The notes beneath the pieces were generated by a model. It saw only the letters and a list, made by a program, of their open reading frames with translations, had not been told where the DNA came from and did not search any database. Shown piece by piece: positions 8,466-15,956 of a DNA stretch of 64,000 nucleotides (positions within the stretch are counted from its first letter, which is position 1; each line of letters opens with the position of its first letter). Position numbers and translations under genes: made by a program. Source of the DNA: Mangrovimonas spongiae (GTDB taxonomy: Bacteria > Bacteroidota > Bacteroidia > Flavobacteriales > Flavobacteriaceae); contig NZ_RWBG01000001.1 of assembly GCF_003944795.1 (NCBI RefSeq), forward strand, positions 186,001 through 250,000, written 5' to 3'.

Positions 8466-8870
8466 ATGAAGAAAACCCTAGCAATATTACTTATTTTACT
8501 TGCTTTTTCATGTTCTGTAGAAGATGATTCTCCAGAAACATATCATGAGATTTTGCCTGTAGAATCGGCTGTTGTGCCGGATGAGTTTGAACTTAACGAA
8601 GTTTATGACATTCAACTAACTTACATTCGTCCTACAAATTGCCATGCGTTTTACGATATTTATTACGCCAAATCTGAAAACGAAAGAACAGTGGCTGTAA
8701 TTTCAACAGTATTTCAAAACGATGCTTGCGAAACTATTGATGCCGAACTTGAAACCTCTTTCAATTTTAAACCAACAGAAACAGGTTCGTATATATTTAA
8801 GTTTTGGCAAGGTGAAGATGATAATGGCGAGGATGAATATATGATTGTTGAAGTACCTGTTGTAGAATGA
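8466..8870 (+). CDS. Small lipoprotein of the ECF sigma operon
   Basis: A 134-residue predicted lipoprotein: signal MKKTLAILLILLAFSCSVEDD with Cys 16, then an acidic beta-rich domain containing two Cys residues (in TNCHAF and NDACETI) that could form a disulfide. No enzyme motif is seen. It is the first gene after the ECF-type promoter and is followed by the sigma factor and the barrel protein, so it may sense or be regulated by the same envelope signal (inference). Its stop codon overlaps an ATG (ATGA at 8867-8870) that is not in the sigma frame. Confidence 0.75.
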   Translation: MKKTLAILLILLAFSCSVEDDSPETYHEILPVESAVVPDEFELNEVYDIQLTYIRPTNCHAFYDIYYAKSENERTVAVISTVFQNDACETIDAELETSFNFKPTETGSYIFKFWQGEDDNGEDEYMIVEVPVVE

Positions 8871-8894
8871 ATTTAAAAATTAATACTCTTTCAT

Positions 8895-9440
8895 TTGGGT
8901 TTAAAAAAACTCATACAAAAATGTAGTAATAATGATACTAAAGCGCAAAGCGAACTTTACCATCTCTTTTCGAGAACACTGTTTTCTATATGCTTAAAGT
9001 ATTCTAGAAACTATGCTGAAGCAGAAGATAATCTGCAAGATACCTTTGTGACTATTTTTAAAAAAATATCGCAATATAAAGGTAAAGGCTCTTTTGAAGG
9101 TTGGATAAAACGCATTGCTATAAATACAGCGTTGCAACGGTATAGAAAACAAGATGTTTTTGAAATTATCGATGAAGAAAATATTGAAAGTAATCAAGTT
9201 GATATAAATGATGATATTGATATTCCACTGGATTACTTATTAGAATGTGTACAAGAATTACCCGATAGATATAGACTGGTTTTTAACCTTTATGTGTTGG
9301 ATGGGTTTTCACATAAAGACATTTCTGAAATGCTTTCCATTTCAACAGGAACATCAAAATCTAACCTTTCTAGAGCAAGAGCTATTTTAAAAGAAAAGGT
9401 GACGCATTATTTAGAAAAAACAAACTCACAATCATTATAA
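8895..9440 (+). CDS. ECF-type RNA polymerase sigma factor
   Basis: A 181-residue sigma-70 factor of the extracytoplasmic-function class. Region 2 includes SICLKYSRNYAEAEDNLQD and GSFEGWIKRIAINTALQRY; region 4 has LPDRYRLVFNLYVLDGFSHK and the helix-turn-helix ISTGTSKSNLSRAR. The only usual start codon in frame before LIQKC is TTG at 8895, giving MGLKKLIQKC, about the family length. An ATG at 8867 overlapping the previous stop is one base out of frame and meets this frame across a run of seven A, which could hint at slippage or a sequencing indel. The gene sits between a lipoprotein and a membrane-anchored barrel protein that may act as anti-sigma. Confidence 0.92.
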   Translation: MGLKKLIQKCSNNDTKAQSELYHLFSRTLFSICLKYSRNYAEAEDNLQDTFVTIFKKISQYKGKGSFEGWIKRIAINTALQRYRKQDVFEIIDEENIESNQVDINDDIDIPLDYLLECVQELPDRYRLVFNLYVLDGFSHKDISEMLSISTGTSKSNLSRARAILKEKVTHYLEKTNSQSL

Positions 9441-9443
9441 TAA

Positions 9444-10982
9444 ATGAGTGATAAAAAACATATAGACAGAATTTTTCAAGAAAAATTCAAAGATTTTGAA
9501 GCCTCACCAGGTAAACATGTTTGGGAAAACATCCAAAATGAGCTTCATCAATCTGAAAATAATAAAAAGCCGAAAGCTATTCCTTTTTGGCTTAAACTTT
9601 CTAGCGTGGCAGCTATTTTAATTTTTATACTTGCTCTTAGTGGTTTATTACAATCGGATTTTAACGAAAGGGAAGAAAAAAAACCTGCTGTTGTTAACAC
9701 GAGTACTACTAATATAGAAACAAGAGAAGGCAATTCGCCTTCCTATAAGGAAACTCTTGACTCCAACACTTCTAAAAATATATTAATTAAAAAAGATGGG
9801 AAGCAAGAAAACCTGTTAACACAAGAGCAAAACATAAAAACGGAGCACTCTATTTCTACGCCTTCAAAAACAGCTTCTAATAACGCATTAACAAAAACCG
9901 GCAATACAGTTTCTAACACAAAAAATATAACTAAAAGCACAGAGGGTCAAACAGGCACGAACACTAATAAAACTCAGAAGATAACACAATTAGCTAATAC
10001 AAACCAAATACCTGTTAATACAAGAAACCATACTAATTCTTTAAAACAAAATAACACTTATAAAACTTCGAAAGAGCGCAACGTTTCTTCTTCAACAACA
10101 AAAAATAGCATTACAAAAATAGAAAGTTACTTAAGCCCTAACTTAGAAACAACTATACCTAAAAATAAAATAACCACAGACACCTTAATAATACATACAG
10201 GAAATGCTATAGAAAAAGCGATAGCCATGGCTAAAGAAGCCGAACAAAATAATGAAGAAGAAAACGTAGCAAACAGGTGGCAAGTTAGCGCTAACATTGC
10301 CCCTGTTTATTACAACTCTTTTGGCGATGGGTCACATATTGATGAACAATTTGTTGGAAACTCTAAAACAGGAGAAGTTAATACAAGTTACGGTGTTAAT
10401 GTTAGCTATGCCATGAATAAAAAATGGGCACTTAGAACAGGTGTAAACTCATTAAAGTTAAGTTACGACACCAATGGCGTAATCTTGTATGAAAGCGCAG
10501 GAAACCAACAAGTTTCCCCCTTAAAAAATGTTTCTTTATCATCTAACAACCAAAATATTGCTGCTATTAGTTCTAATACTATTCAGGCCTCTAATGTTCC
10601 TGAAATATTCTCTCAAAACTACAATGCAGCTATTAGTCAACGATTGAGCTATTTTGAAATTCCTATAGAAGTAGAATACAAATTATTAGAAAGCAGGCTT
10701 GGAATACAAGTTATAGGTGGTGTTAGTACGTTTTTCTTAGACGACAATCAGATTTACTCTGAATTTGATGGCTATAAAACACAAATTGGGAAAGCTAATA
10801 ATATTAATGACTTAAGTTTTAGTGGTAATCTTGGACTTGGTTTTAATTATAAATTTACCGATACGTTTAAATTTAATTTAGAGCCAACATTTAAGTACCA
10901 ATTCAACGCATACGAAAACACGTCTGGTAATTTTAACCCATATATAATTGGCGTGTATTCAGGATTTAGTTTTAGGTTTTAG
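9444..10982 (+). CDS. Membrane-anchored protein with outer-membrane beta-barrel-like C-terminus; likely sigma partner
   Basis: A 512-residue protein starting 3 nt after the sigma stop. Visible parts: a short N-terminal cytoplasmic segment (about 1-48, containing FEASPGKHVWENIQNEL), one membrane helix (about 50-68), a long Asn/Thr/Lys-rich low-complexity linker (about 75-260), and a C-terminal region (about 280-512) of alternating beta strands ending in GVYSGFSFRF, with the terminal Phe usual for outer-membrane barrels. The position after an ECF sigma gene and the N-terminal layout suggest an anti-sigma role linked to envelope sensing. Spanning both membranes is inference from this layout. Confidence 0.75.
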   Translation: MSDKKHIDRIFQEKFKDFEASPGKHVWENIQNELHQSENNKKPKAIPFWLKLSSVAAILIFILALSGLLQSDFNEREEKKPAVVNTSTTNIETREGNSPSYKETLDSNTSKNILIKKDGKQENLLTQEQNIKTEHSISTPSKTASNNALTKTGNTVSNTKNITKSTEGQTGTNTNKTQKITQLANTNQIPVNTRNHTNSLKQNNTYKTSKERNVSSSTTKNSITKIESYLSPNLETTIPKNKITTDTLIIHTGNAIEKAIAMAKEAEQNNEEENVANRWQVSANIAPVYYNSFGDGSHIDEQFVGNSKTGEVNTSYGVNVSYAMNKKWALRTGVNSLKLSYDTNGVILYESAGNQQVSPLKNVSLSSNNQNIAAISSNTIQASNVPEIFSQNYNAAISQRLSYFEIPIEVEYKLLESRLGIQVIGGVSTFFLDDNQIYSEFDGYKTQIGKANNINDLSFSGNLGLGFNYKFTDTFKFNLEPTFKYQFNAYENTSGNFNPYIIGVYSGFSFRF

Positions 10983-11038
10983 TTGGTTAAGCTAAATTAT
11001 TATTGAAAGTAACTATAAGTGCCTTCAATAATATAGAA

Positions 11039-11069
11039 AAGTCACTTAGTGCCATAGGTGGCTTTTTTT
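11039..11069 (+). terminator. Terminator of the ECF sigma operon
   Basis: AAGTCAC (11039-11045) pairs, with one G-T pair, with GTGGCTT (11058-11064), followed by a T run. It lies 57 nt after the barrel gene and reaches the end of the convergent plsC gene. Confidence 0.65.
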
Positions 11070-11802
11070 AATTAAATACCTTTAGTTGTTTTAATATAAT
11101 ATTTCTTGCTTTCAGATTAAGAGTTCTCGTATCTTTAATGGTTAATCCCTCTGTGCTTAAAAACTTGTGAATTTTCACGCGCATTTTTCCAGGACTACCA
11201 CTAAAAAATGTGTAGGAAAACCGCTTTTTATTGTCTGCAAAAGTTAAAGGCACAACAGGAATTTGATGTTTTATAGCCAACCTAAACGCACCATCTTTAA
11301 AATCGTCTAACACAACATTTTCATCAGGAACGCCGCCTTCAGGAAAAATACAAATGCTCAAGCCCTGTTTTAATCGTCTTTGCGCTCTTAAAAACACAGC
11401 TTTTCTGCTTTTTTCAGAGCTTCTATCTACTAAAATACAAGTACGCTTATAAAAAAAACCAAACAACGGTATTTTTGCTAATTCTTGTTTGCCTACAAAA
11501 ACAAACGGATTTTTAACCGATACCAACATTAACATAATATCTGTCATTGATGTGTGGTTAGCGACGAACATGTAACTTTTCTTATGTTCTGGTATTTGAT
11601 CTCGGTCAATTTTATACCTAAACCCCATGCCAATTAAAATAAATTTAGCCCAAAGTCTAGCTAGCTTAAAAAAGAACGGATACCATGCTTCTTTAGATAT
11701 AGAAATTAATAAAACAGGAAACAGCACTACAATTGGTAAAGCTACCAAAATATAAAACCAGATACGGTATAACACCCACAAAGGATACTTAAATACTTTC
11801 AT
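11068..11802 (-). CDS. plsC: 1-acyl-sn-glycerol-3-phosphate acyltransferase (PlsC family)
   Basis: A lysophosphatidic acid acyltransferase-family membrane protein of 244 residues, the second acylation step of phospholipid synthesis. It has an N-terminal membrane helix (about 10-32), the H-X4-D catalytic motif in NHTSMTD and the substrate motif FPEGGVP. The start at 11802 (MKVFKYPLWV) is chosen over a TTG at 11811 because that TTG lies inside the promoter element TATTTTTG (11816-11809). The mRNA would therefore have almost no leader. An acyltransferase for another lipid remains possible. Confidence 0.88.
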   Translation of the reverse strand: MKVFKYPLWVLYRIWFYILVALPIVVLFPVLLISISKEAWYPFFFKLARLWAKFILIGMGFRYKIDRDQIPEHKKSYMFVANHTSMTDIMLMLVSVKNPFVFVGKQELAKIPLFGFFYKRTCILVDRSSEKSRKAVFLRAQRRLKQGLSICIFPEGGVPDENVVLDDFKDGAFRLAIKHQIPVVPLTFADNKKRFSYTFFSGSPGKMRVKIHKFLSTEGLTIKDTRTLNLKARNIILKQLKVFN

Positions 11803-11808
11803 CGCGAA

Positions 11809-11816
11809 CAAAAATA
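11809..11816 (-). promoter_or_regulatory. plsC promoter -7 element
   Basis: TATTTTTG on the minus strand matches TAnnTTTG and ends 6 nt before the ATG at 11802. A transcript starting some 5-8 nt after the element would be leaderless or nearly so. Confidence 0.5.
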
Positions 11817-11868
11817 GTATTTATAAATTGATTATATTTAAAACATACTAACATTAAAAAACACTATT

Positions 11869-12111
11869 ATGAGTTTACTTTATGCATTATCAATTGGTGC
11901 CATTGCTGGTTGGTTAGCTGGAAAATTAATGAAAGGTGGCGGTTTTGGAGTTTTAATGAATATCATTTTAGGTATCATTGGTGGTATTGTAGGTAATTGG
12001 GCTTTTGGCGCTTTAGGAATTTCTATTTCCGATGGTATCATTGGAGATGTAATTACTGGAGCCATTGGTGCCATTATTATTTTATTCATTGCCGGTCTCT
12101 TTAAAAAGTAA
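11869..12111 (+). CDS. GlsB/YeaQ/YmgE-family small membrane protein
   Basis: An 80-residue, very hydrophobic, glycine-rich protein with three membrane segments, matching the transglycosylase-associated/GlsB stress family (SIGAIAGWLAGKLMKGGGFG, then IILGIIGGIVGNWAFGALG). Homologues are stress-induced in several bacteria; the biochemical role is not known. It is a single gene followed by a clear terminator. Confidence 0.88.
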   Translation: MSLLYALSIGAIAGWLAGKLMKGGGFGVLMNIILGIIGGIVGNWAFGALGISISDGIIGDVITGAIGAIIILFIAGLFKK

Positions 12112-12134
12112 TTTACTCTTTAAAACTAAAACAT

Positions 12135-12162
12135 AAAGCGGTTCTTAGGAATCGCTTTTTTT
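12135..12162 (+). terminator. Terminator after the GlsB-family gene
   Basis: AAAGCG (12135-12140) pairs with CGCTTT (12153-12158), with inner pairing of TTC and GAA, followed by a T run. Confidence 0.8.
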
Positions 12163-12178
12163 ATTAATAACATATAAC

Positions 12179-12236
12179 TACTTTTGCTACTTATTTACAA
12201 TCAAGTTTAACGTAACAAGACTCCCGCTTCTCGGGA
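12179..12236 (+). promoter_or_regulatory. trpS promoter element and leader hairpin
   Basis: TACTTTTG at 12179-12186 matches TAnnTTTG. The leader contains a stem TCCCG/CGGGA (12222-12226 with 12232-12236) with the loop CTTCT, extended below by ACT/AGT, ending only a few nucleotides before the ATG at 12243. The hairpin covers where a ribosome binds, so it could tune trpS translation (inference). Confidence 0.4.
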
Positions 12237-12242
12237 AGTACT

Positions 12243-13211
12243 ATGGCAAGAATACTTACAGGAATACAAAGTACAGGAATACCACATTTAGGTAATATTT
12301 TAGGCGCTGTTTTACCAGCAATAGAATTAGCAAACGACGACGCTAACGAATCGTTTTTATTTATTGCCAATATGCATACTCTAACCCAAATTAAAAATGC
12401 TGAAGAATTAAGGCAAAACACCTATGCTGTTGCAGCAACGTGGTTAGCTTTTGGATTAGATATTGAAAAAACGGTGTTCTACAGACAAAGCGATATTCCT
12501 CAAGTTACCGAACTCTCTTGGTACTTAAGTTGCTTCTTTCCATACCAACGCTTAACCTTGGCACATAGTTTTAAAGATAAAGCTGATAGATTAGCCGATG
12601 TAAATACCGGACTTTTTACGTATCCAATGCTTATGGCTGCCGATATTTTAGCTTACGATGCCAAGTTTGTTCCCGTTGGAAAAGACCAATTACAACACCT
12701 TGAAATGACACGCGATGTAGCCGCTCGTTTTCATGCTAAAATGGGAGACACCTTTGTTATGCCTGAAGCCAAAATTCAAGAAAACACCAAATTAGTACCT
12801 GGAACCGATGGTGAAAAAATGAGTAAAAGCCGAAACAACTTTATCAATATCTTTTTGGATGACAAAAAACTACGTAAACAAATTATGTCTATTCAAACTG
12901 ATAGTACACCTCTTGAAGATCCCAAAGACTGGAACACCTGTAACTGTTTTGCTATTTACAGTTTATTAGCTTCGAAAGAACAAACCGCAGAAATGAAAGC
13001 TAATTACGAAAATGGCGGCTATGGTTATGGGCATGCTAAACAAGCTCTTTTTGAATTGATTATTGAAAAATTTGCCGAGCCTCGTGAGAAGTTTCATTAT
13101 TACATGAACAACCTTGAAGAAATTGACAAAGCACTTGCTGTTGGTGCCGAAAAAGCTAAAGTTGTTGCTAATAATGTGATTGGAAGAGTACGTGAAAAAG
13201 TGGGCTATTAA
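12243..13211 (+). CDS. trpS: Tryptophan--tRNA ligase
   Basis: Tryptophanyl-tRNA synthetase, 322 residues, a class I enzyme charging tRNA-Trp in the cytoplasm. The HIGH-type signature is STGIPHLGN (about 10-18) and the KMSKS signature is GEKMSKSRNN. Segments such as PMLMAADILAYDA and VPVGKDQLQHLEMTRD are typical of bacterial TrpS. Length is normal. Its 3' end overlaps the convergent dprA gene by 4 nt. Confidence 0.97.
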   Translation: MARILTGIQSTGIPHLGNILGAVLPAIELANDDANESFLFIANMHTLTQIKNAEELRQNTYAVAATWLAFGLDIEKTVFYRQSDIPQVTELSWYLSCFFPYQRLTLAHSFKDKADRLADVNTGLFTYPMLMAADILAYDAKFVPVGKDQLQHLEMTRDVAARFHAKMGDTFVMPEAKIQENTKLVPGTDGEKMSKSRNNFINIFLDDKKLRKQIMSIQTDSTPLEDPKDWNTCNCFAIYSLLASKEQTAEMKANYENGGYGYGHAKQALFELIIEKFAEPREKFHYYMNNLEEIDKALAVGAEKAKVVANNVIGRVREKVGY

Positions 13212-14314
13212 ATTAATTCAAACTGTTTTCCTGGTAGTGGTCTAATAACACCTTTTAGCTCCATATTTAATAGAATGCTGGCCATTTTATAAATAGGAAT
13301 TTTACATTCGAGAGCGATCACATCTAAAAGCTGTTTATTGTGTTGTTTTAGGTAATTGTAGACCTTTTTTTCATCATCTCCCAACTCAACAAACAATTGC
13401 TTTTGTATAGGTTGTTGTTTGGCGTCGTCTTCCAATTTCCAATTCAGCATTAAAGGAATATCCAACGGATTAGATAACAAATGTGCTTTTTGAAATTTAA
13501 TTAAGTTATTACAACCTTCACTCATTTTATCTGTAACTCGTCCTGGTGCAGCAAATACGTCACGATTGTAAGAATTGGCAATATCTGCTGTAACAAGGCT
13601 GCCACCTTTTTCAGCCGATTCTATAACAACGGTTGCCTCACTTAATCCAGCTATAATTCGGTTCCGTTTTAAAAAGTTCTTTCTGTCAAAAACAGCTGTA
13701 CTCCAAAAATCGGTAAAAAATCCTCCGTGTTTTTCAACATCGGCCACATACTTTTTATGAGTTTTAGGATAAATTTGATTAAGTCCATGTGCCAAACATC
13801 CTATGGTTTGCAAATTATGTTTTAGAGCCGCTTTTTGCGCCGTAATATCCGTGCCATAAGCAAACCCTGATACAATAATAGGATTATAAACCGCCAACTC
13901 TTCAATTAGTTTTTCACAAAAAGCCATCCCATTAACCGTTATTTTTCTGGCGCCCACAACACTTAATATCAGTTGGTTTTTAATGTTTATGTGGCCACTT
14001 TGGAAGAGTAAAATTGGACCATCAATACAGTGTTTTAAACGTTCGGGGTAATCTGAGTCTAAAAAATAAAGACACATAATGTTATTATCCTTTATATACT
14101 TTAGCTCCTCTTCGGCAGCTTTTAAATGATGTTTGCCAAAAACGTCTCTAATCGTACTTGTGCCAATACCATCTATCTTTAATAGATTTTGCTTCTTTTC
14201 GGTTAAAACAGCTTCAGGAGACCCACAATGTTGAATTAGTTTTTTAGCCGTAATATCACCAATATTTGGTATATGTTGTAAAGCTAACGTATAGATAAGC
14301 TGCTGTTCTGTCAT
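13208..14314 (-). CDS. dprA: DNA-processing protein DprA
   Basis: A 368-residue DprA/Smf protein, which in transformable bacteria loads RecA on incoming single-stranded DNA. An N-terminal helix-hairpin-helix-like region (about 5-60) is followed by the Rossmann-like core with VVGARKITVNGMAF, IVSGFAYGTDITAQKAAL and GCLAHGLNQIYPK, then FAAPGRV. A C-terminal winged-helix (DLA/DprA-WH) domain covers about 310-368. Its presence suggests competence for natural transformation, not proof of it, since many non-competent bacteria keep dprA. Confidence 0.95.
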   Translation of the reverse strand: MTEQQLIYTLALQHIPNIGDITAKKLIQHCGSPEAVLTEKKQNLLKIDGIGTSTIRDVFGKHHLKAAEEELKYIKDNNIMCLYFLDSDYPERLKHCIDGPILLFQSGHINIKNQLILSVVGARKITVNGMAFCEKLIEELAVYNPIIVSGFAYGTDITAQKAALKHNLQTIGCLAHGLNQIYPKTHKKYVADVEKHGGFFTDFWSTAVFDRKNFLKRNRIIAGLSEATVVIESAEKGGSLVTADIANSYNRDVFAAPGRVTDKMSEGCNNLIKFQKAHLLSNPLDIPLMLNWKLEDDAKQQPIQKQLFVELGDDEKKVYNYLKQHNKQLLDVIALECKIPIYKMASILLNMELKGVIRPLPGKQFELI

Positions 14315-14405
14315 AGTATCTTTCTCATTTACAACCTACAAGAAACTAAATTTTAAGATGTTAATAAATAGTTAAGCCGGATTTTTATTCAACAACAAAA
14401 ATTTA

Positions 14406-14413
14406 TACATTTG
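14406..14413 (+). promoter_or_regulatory. Promoter -7 element of the HU/SPOR gene
   Basis: TACATTTG matches TAnnTTTG and ends 4 nt before the ATG at 14418, so the mRNA is predicted to be leaderless or nearly so. Confidence 0.5.
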
Positions 14414-14417
14414 TTTT

Positions 14418-15356
14418 ATGCACATAGACTCTTACATAAGTGATTTATTATACCGTTACGATTGCGTGACAATTCCTGGGTTTGGGGCGTTTTTAACCAC
14501 TCGTGTTTCTGCTAAGGTTCACGAAACTACCAACTCCTTTTATCCACCCAAAAAAGTGTTATCATTTAACGAGCAATTACAACATAACGATGGTTTGCTA
14601 AGCAGTTATATTGCTGAAGTTGAAAAAATTCCTTATGAGTCTGCTGTAAAAAAGCTTAACAAGCATGTTAAAGCTATTAAAGCTTATTTAGTAGAAGGTG
14701 AAACTATCACTTTTGAAAATATTGGCGATTTAACATTAAATGAAGAAGGTAATATTATTTTCGATCCTTCATATCATATTAATTATCTAACCGATGCGTT
14801 TGGCTTATCGCAATTTGTATCTCAAAACGTTACTCGCGAAGCTTACAAACAAGAGGTTGAAGCTATTGAGCAAGCGGTACCTTTAACAATTACTCCCGAA
14901 AAACGCCAAGCAAGACCCTATTTAAAATATGCTGCTATTGCAGTAATAGCTTTAGGTTTGGGTGGTTTTTTAGGGTCTAATTATTACATTAACCAAATAG
15001 AGACTCAAAATCAAATAGCCCAAGAAGAAGCTAACAAACAGTTAGAAAATAAAATCCAAGAAGCCACATTTGTTATCGATAATCCGTTGCCTGCTGTTAC
15101 GCTAAACGTAAAAAAGCAAACGGGTAACTATCATATTATTGCTGGGGCTTTTCGTGTAGAAAAAAATAGCGATAAAAAAGTATCGCAATTAAAAGCACTT
15201 GGATATCCTGCAAGAAAAATTGGTCAAAACCGCTATGGTTTACACGAAGTAGTTTATGCTAGCTACGAGAATCGTTTGGAAGCCTTAGAAGCTTTACGTG
15301 AGGTTAAAAACAACCATAATACTGCTGCTTGGTTATTGGTTAAAGCCTTAGACTAA
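14418..15356 (+). CDS. HU-CCDC81/SPOR domain cell-surface protein
   Basis: A 312-residue protein common in Bacteroidota. The N-terminal two thirds hold two HU/IHF-like (CCDC81-type) domains: YDCVTIPGFGAFLTT in the first and FENIGDLTLNEEGN in the second. A membrane helix lies about 172-190, then a short coiled linker, then a C-terminal SPOR domain (about 235-310, starting YHIIAGAFRVEKNS). SPOR domains bind denuded peptidoglycan, often at division sites. The topology suggests an inner-membrane protein with cytoplasmic HU-like domains and a periplasmic SPOR domain, a possible link between nucleoid and cell wall (inference). Confidence 0.88.
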   Translation: MHIDSYISDLLYRYDCVTIPGFGAFLTTRVSAKVHETTNSFYPPKKVLSFNEQLQHNDGLLSSYIAEVEKIPYESAVKKLNKHVKAIKAYLVEGETITFENIGDLTLNEEGNIIFDPSYHINYLTDAFGLSQFVSQNVTREAYKQEVEAIEQAVPLTITPEKRQARPYLKYAAIAVIALGLGGFLGSNYYINQIETQNQIAQEEANKQLENKIQEATFVIDNPLPAVTLNVKKQTGNYHIIAGAFRVEKNSDKKVSQLKALGYPARKIGQNRYGLHEVVYASYENRLEALEALREVKNNHNTAAWLLVKALD

Positions 15357-15409
15357 ACGTCCTTTTTAATTTTAATTAAAATTTAATACGGTGTCTTTTT
15401 AATTCGCCT

Positions 15410-15417
15410 TACCTTTG
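15410..15417 (+). promoter_or_regulatory. Promoter -7 element of the thioesterase gene
   Basis: TACCTTTG matches TAnnTTTG exactly, 21 nt before the ATG at 15439. It overlaps an earlier in-frame ATG at 15415, which therefore cannot be the usual start. Confidence 0.55.
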
Positions 15418-15438
15418 CATTTTCAATGTTACAATGTT

Positions 15439-15948
15439 ATGGCACCTAAAACACCGGAACAATCTAAAACCACAATGACCGACTTGGTTTTACCAAGCGA
15501 AACTAACCCCTTAAACAACTTATTTGGTGGTGAATTATTAGCGCGTATGGATCGTGCCGCTAGTATTGCTGCTAGACGCCATTCCAGACGTATTGTAGTA
15601 ACCGCATCGGTAAACCATGTGGCGTTTAATCGTGCTGTGCCTTTAGGAAGTGTGGTTACTGTTGAAGCTAAAGTATCTCGCGCGTTTAAAACCTCTATGG
15701 AAGTGTTTTTAGATGTTTGGATTGAAGATCGCGAGTCTGGTGTACGTACCAAAGCTAACGAAGCTATTTATACCTTTGTTGCTGTTGATGAAACGGGGCG
15801 TCCTGTTGCTATTCCAGAAATTACCCCTGAAAGTGAACTTGAAAAAGCCCGTTACGACGCTGCTTTACGCCGTAAACAACTTAGCTTGGTACTTGCTGGT
15901 AAAATGAAAGCTCACGATGCTACAGAGCTTAAAGCCTTGTTTGAGTAG
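15439..15948 (+). CDS. Acyl-CoA thioesterase (hotdog fold)
   Basis: A 169-residue acyl-CoA thioesterase of the YciA/BFIT-like hotdog family, hydrolysing acyl-CoA to free acid and CoA. The family signature is NPLNNLFGGELLARMDRAAS followed by RRIVVTASVNHVAF. The C-terminus is charged. The start MAPKTPEQSK is chosen because the promoter element at 15410-15417 overlaps the upstream ATG. Substrate chain length cannot be told from sequence. The end faces the convergent envC-like gene with an 8-nt gap. Confidence 0.9.
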   Translation: MAPKTPEQSKTTMTDLVLPSETNPLNNLFGGELLARMDRAASIAARRHSRRIVVTASVNHVAFNRAVPLGSVVTVEAKVSRAFKTSMEVFLDVWIEDRESGVRTKANEAIYTFVAVDETGRPVAIPEITPESELEKARYDAALRRKQLSLVLAGKMKAHDATELKALFE

Positions 15949-15956
15949 GGTTTCGT

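Noticed and set aside
12187-12242. T-box or tryptophan attenuator in front of trpS
   Set aside because: The leader is too short, lacks a run of Trp codons and a T run, and T-boxes are mainly a Firmicutes mechanism.
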